Assembly (NCBI GenBank): GCA_025457805.1
Contig: JALOTR010000093.1
Span: 1 to 8,101, forward strand
DNA: 8,101 nucleotides
DNA from: Akkermansiaceae bacterium
Lineage (GTDB): Bacteria > Verrucomicrobiota > Verrucomicrobiia > Verrucomicrobiales > Akkermansiaceae
Reading direction: 5' to 3'
Shown piece by piece: positions 5,666 through 8,101 of this stretch (its first letter is position 1; each line of letters opens with the position of its first letter). The translations under genes were made by a program, and so were the position numbers. Under the pieces are notes generated by a model, which worked only from the letters and a program-made list of their open reading frames with translations, was not told the DNA's origin and ran no database searches.

Positions 5666-6058
5666 ATGAAAATCTCCAAAACCGCCGCCGCCTCCGCCCG
5701 CCGCCTGTTCGGGCTTTGCCAAACGGATGGGCGCTTGGATGAAAACAAGCTGCGCACGGTGATCGCCCGTCTGGTGGAAGCCAAGCCCCGCGACTACGCC
5801 GGCATCCTTGGAGCTCTCCAGCGTCTCACCCGCCTCGACCTCGAGCGCCGCAAGGTGACCGTGGAAAGCGCGGTGGAGCTCGATGAAGCCAGCCGCCAGC
5901 GCGTCGTCGCCGGTCTCGCCAGCCAGTATGGCACGGACCTCGCCGTCCAATATCAAATCAACCCCTCTCTCCTCGGCGGTCTCCGCATCCGCGTCGGAAA
6001 CGATGTTTTCGACGGCTCCGTCCAAGGCCGCCTCACCCGCCTCGCCAGCGCATTCTGA
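5666..6058 (+). CDS. atpH: F0F1 ATP synthase subunit delta (compact, 130 residues)
   Basis: The subunit that joins the peripheral stalk to the top of F1. The C-terminal half is clear: SAVELDEASRQRVVAGL (68-84) then the family signature GGLRIRVGNDVFDGSVQGRL (104-123) to the end. The N-terminal domain, which binds the alpha subunits and is usually about 105 residues of six helices, is reduced to about 60 here: one helix-1-like segment (AAASARRLFGLCQTDGRL) and then KPRDYAGILGALQRLTRLDL, which looks like the last helix of that domain. The total of 130 compares with about 177 in E. coli. The reading frame is intact, and nothing in the 30-bp gap from atpF suggests a lost 5' part. ATG 5666 has no Shine-Dalgarno site (CACCCGACTC precedes it). 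Function in the complex is inferred from position and the C-terminal motif. Confidence 0.9.
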   Translation: MKISKTAAASARRLFGLCQTDGRLDENKLRTVIARLVEAKPRDYAGILGALQRLTRLDLERRKVTVESAVELDEASRQRVVAGLASQYGTDLAVQYQINPSLLGGLRIRVGNDVFDGSVQGRLTRLASAF

Positions 6059-6111
6059 TCCTCTGATTTTCCAGCTGAATACCGAACACTGACCACCAGC
6101 CACCTTTCCCC

Positions 6112-7653
<1,542 letters not shown>

Positions 7654-7752
7654 TAAAAGGACATAAGTAATTAGAGATTCGATATTCGGCCGTTCCGCTC
7701 TTCGTCTTCTCCTAATTATCAAATATCCAATCCCCAATATCCCTTAACCAGC
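7654..7752. repeat. AT-rich repeat-bearing spacer between atpA and atpG
   Basis: 99 bp, far richer in A/T than the genes on either side. TAATTAG (7668-7674) and CTAATTA (7712-7718) are perfect 7-bp inverted repeats with a 37-nt loop. AATATCC occurs twice (7722-7728 and 7736-7742), and its near complement GATATTC lies at 7681-7687, so the two sides are imperfect inverted copies. No open frame is seen. It could be a remnant of a small interspersed repeat. Confidence 0.45.
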
Positions 7753-8101
7753 ATGGCCAACCTCCGCGATATCCGCCGGCGCATCAAGTCCGTCAAAAAC
7801 ACCGCGCAAATCACCCGCGCGATGCAGCTCGTGGCTGCGGCCAAGATGAAGAAGGCACAGGACCAGGCGCTGGCTGGCCGTGAATACGCCGCCCACCTCA
7901 CCCAGGTCCTCTTCGATATCCGCAAGAACTTCAGCGAGGAATCCCACCCGCTGCTGGAAAACCGCGAGGGCAAGCGCGAGCTCGTCCTGGTGATCTCCAC
8001 CGACAAGGGCCTTTGCGGACCGCTCAATACCAACCTCGCCAAGATCATCCGCGCGGAAGTTTCTCCGGATGCCCACTTCGTCACCGTCGGCCGCAAGCTG
8101 C
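7753..8101 (+). CDS. atpG: F0F1 ATP synthase subunit gamma, N-terminal part (cut by window edge)
   Basis: The first 116 codons of the central-shaft subunit, open to the right edge. The N-terminus [20 protein letters not shown] and then [16 protein letters not shown] (21-36) form the long helix that sits in the axis of the alpha/beta hexamer; this [10 protein letters not shown]...TRAM..VA..KM pattern is a gamma hallmark. [16 protein letters not shown] (about 82-97) is the second conserved block, with Pro where many homologues have Gly (GLCGGLN). The C-terminal helix with the family signature lies outside the window. ATG 7753 is set by the family N-terminus; CCTTAACCAGC before it is not a Shine-Dalgarno site. 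The gene follows atpA after a 99-bp AT-rich spacer. atpD and atpC are expected next. Confidence 0.95.
   Translation, partial: MANLRDIRRRIKSVKNTAQITRAMQLVAAAKMKKAQDQALAGREYAAHLTQVLFDIRKNFSEESHPLLENREGKRELVLVISTDKGLCGPLNTNLAKIIRAEVSPDAHFVTVGRKL

Noticed and set aside
4664..6103. 479-codon open frame on the minus strand opposite atpE, atpF and atpH
   Set aside because: It is antisense to three certain genes, with low-complexity Gly/Glu/Leu composition; an effect of codon bias.

Overview
The window is a GC-rich bacterial chromosomal segment. Its 3' half is the front part of an F-type ATP synthase operon, in the order atpB (a), atpE (c), atpF (b), atpH (delta), atpA (alpha) and atpG (gamma, cut by the right edge). 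The 5' half holds a loose group of unrelated genes: a secreted polysaccharide lyase family 8 protein (cut by the left edge), a spermidine-synthase-like Rossmann protein, a TM2-domain membrane protein, an HU/IHF-type DNA-binding protein, and a two-domain YiiX-type permuted papain-like hydrolase. A planctomycete-verrucomicrobial organism, most likely Verrucomicrobiae (Luteolibacter/Haloferula-like), fits best. The reasons are the gene mix, the compact c and delta subunits, the signal-like N-terminus on subunit a, and the lack of Shine-Dalgarno sites. This placement is inference; no rRNA or other marker is present.

Layout. 1-471 (-): start of the PL8 lyase with its signal peptide. 526-1206 (-): SpeE-like protein, same strand, 54 bp upstream of the lyase. 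1266-1607 (+): TM2 protein, divergent from the SpeE-like gene. 1608-1813: convergent spacer with a clear intrinsic terminator for the HU gene. 1814-2089 (-): HU. 2090-2246: divergent spacer carrying two copies of a 10-bp near-palindrome and running into a tandem 10-bp repeat. 2247-3671 (+): YiiX-type hydrolase, start uncertain. 3672-3771: leader before atpB with two small hairpins. 3772-8101 (+): atpBEFHAG.

The atp genes together make the a/b/c membrane sector, the stalk and part of the F1 head. Beta and epsilon (atpD, atpC) presumably follow outside the window, and no atpI is seen upstream of atpB. The c subunit has Glu at the ion site and lacks the Gln and Ser/Thr of Na+-type c subunits, so the enzyme is predicted to be proton-coupled. 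Spacers inside the operon are 30-111 bp, unusually long for atp genes. The atpE-atpF spacer holds a strong GC-rich hairpin, and the atpA-atpG spacer is an AT-rich repeat-bearing insert.

I found no obviously new multi-gene system. The points most worth a second look are the compact c and delta subunits, a Gln-to-Ala change in the alpha P-loop, the atpE-atpF hairpin, the operator-like repeats upstream of HU, and the uncharacterised N-terminal half of the YiiX-type protein.
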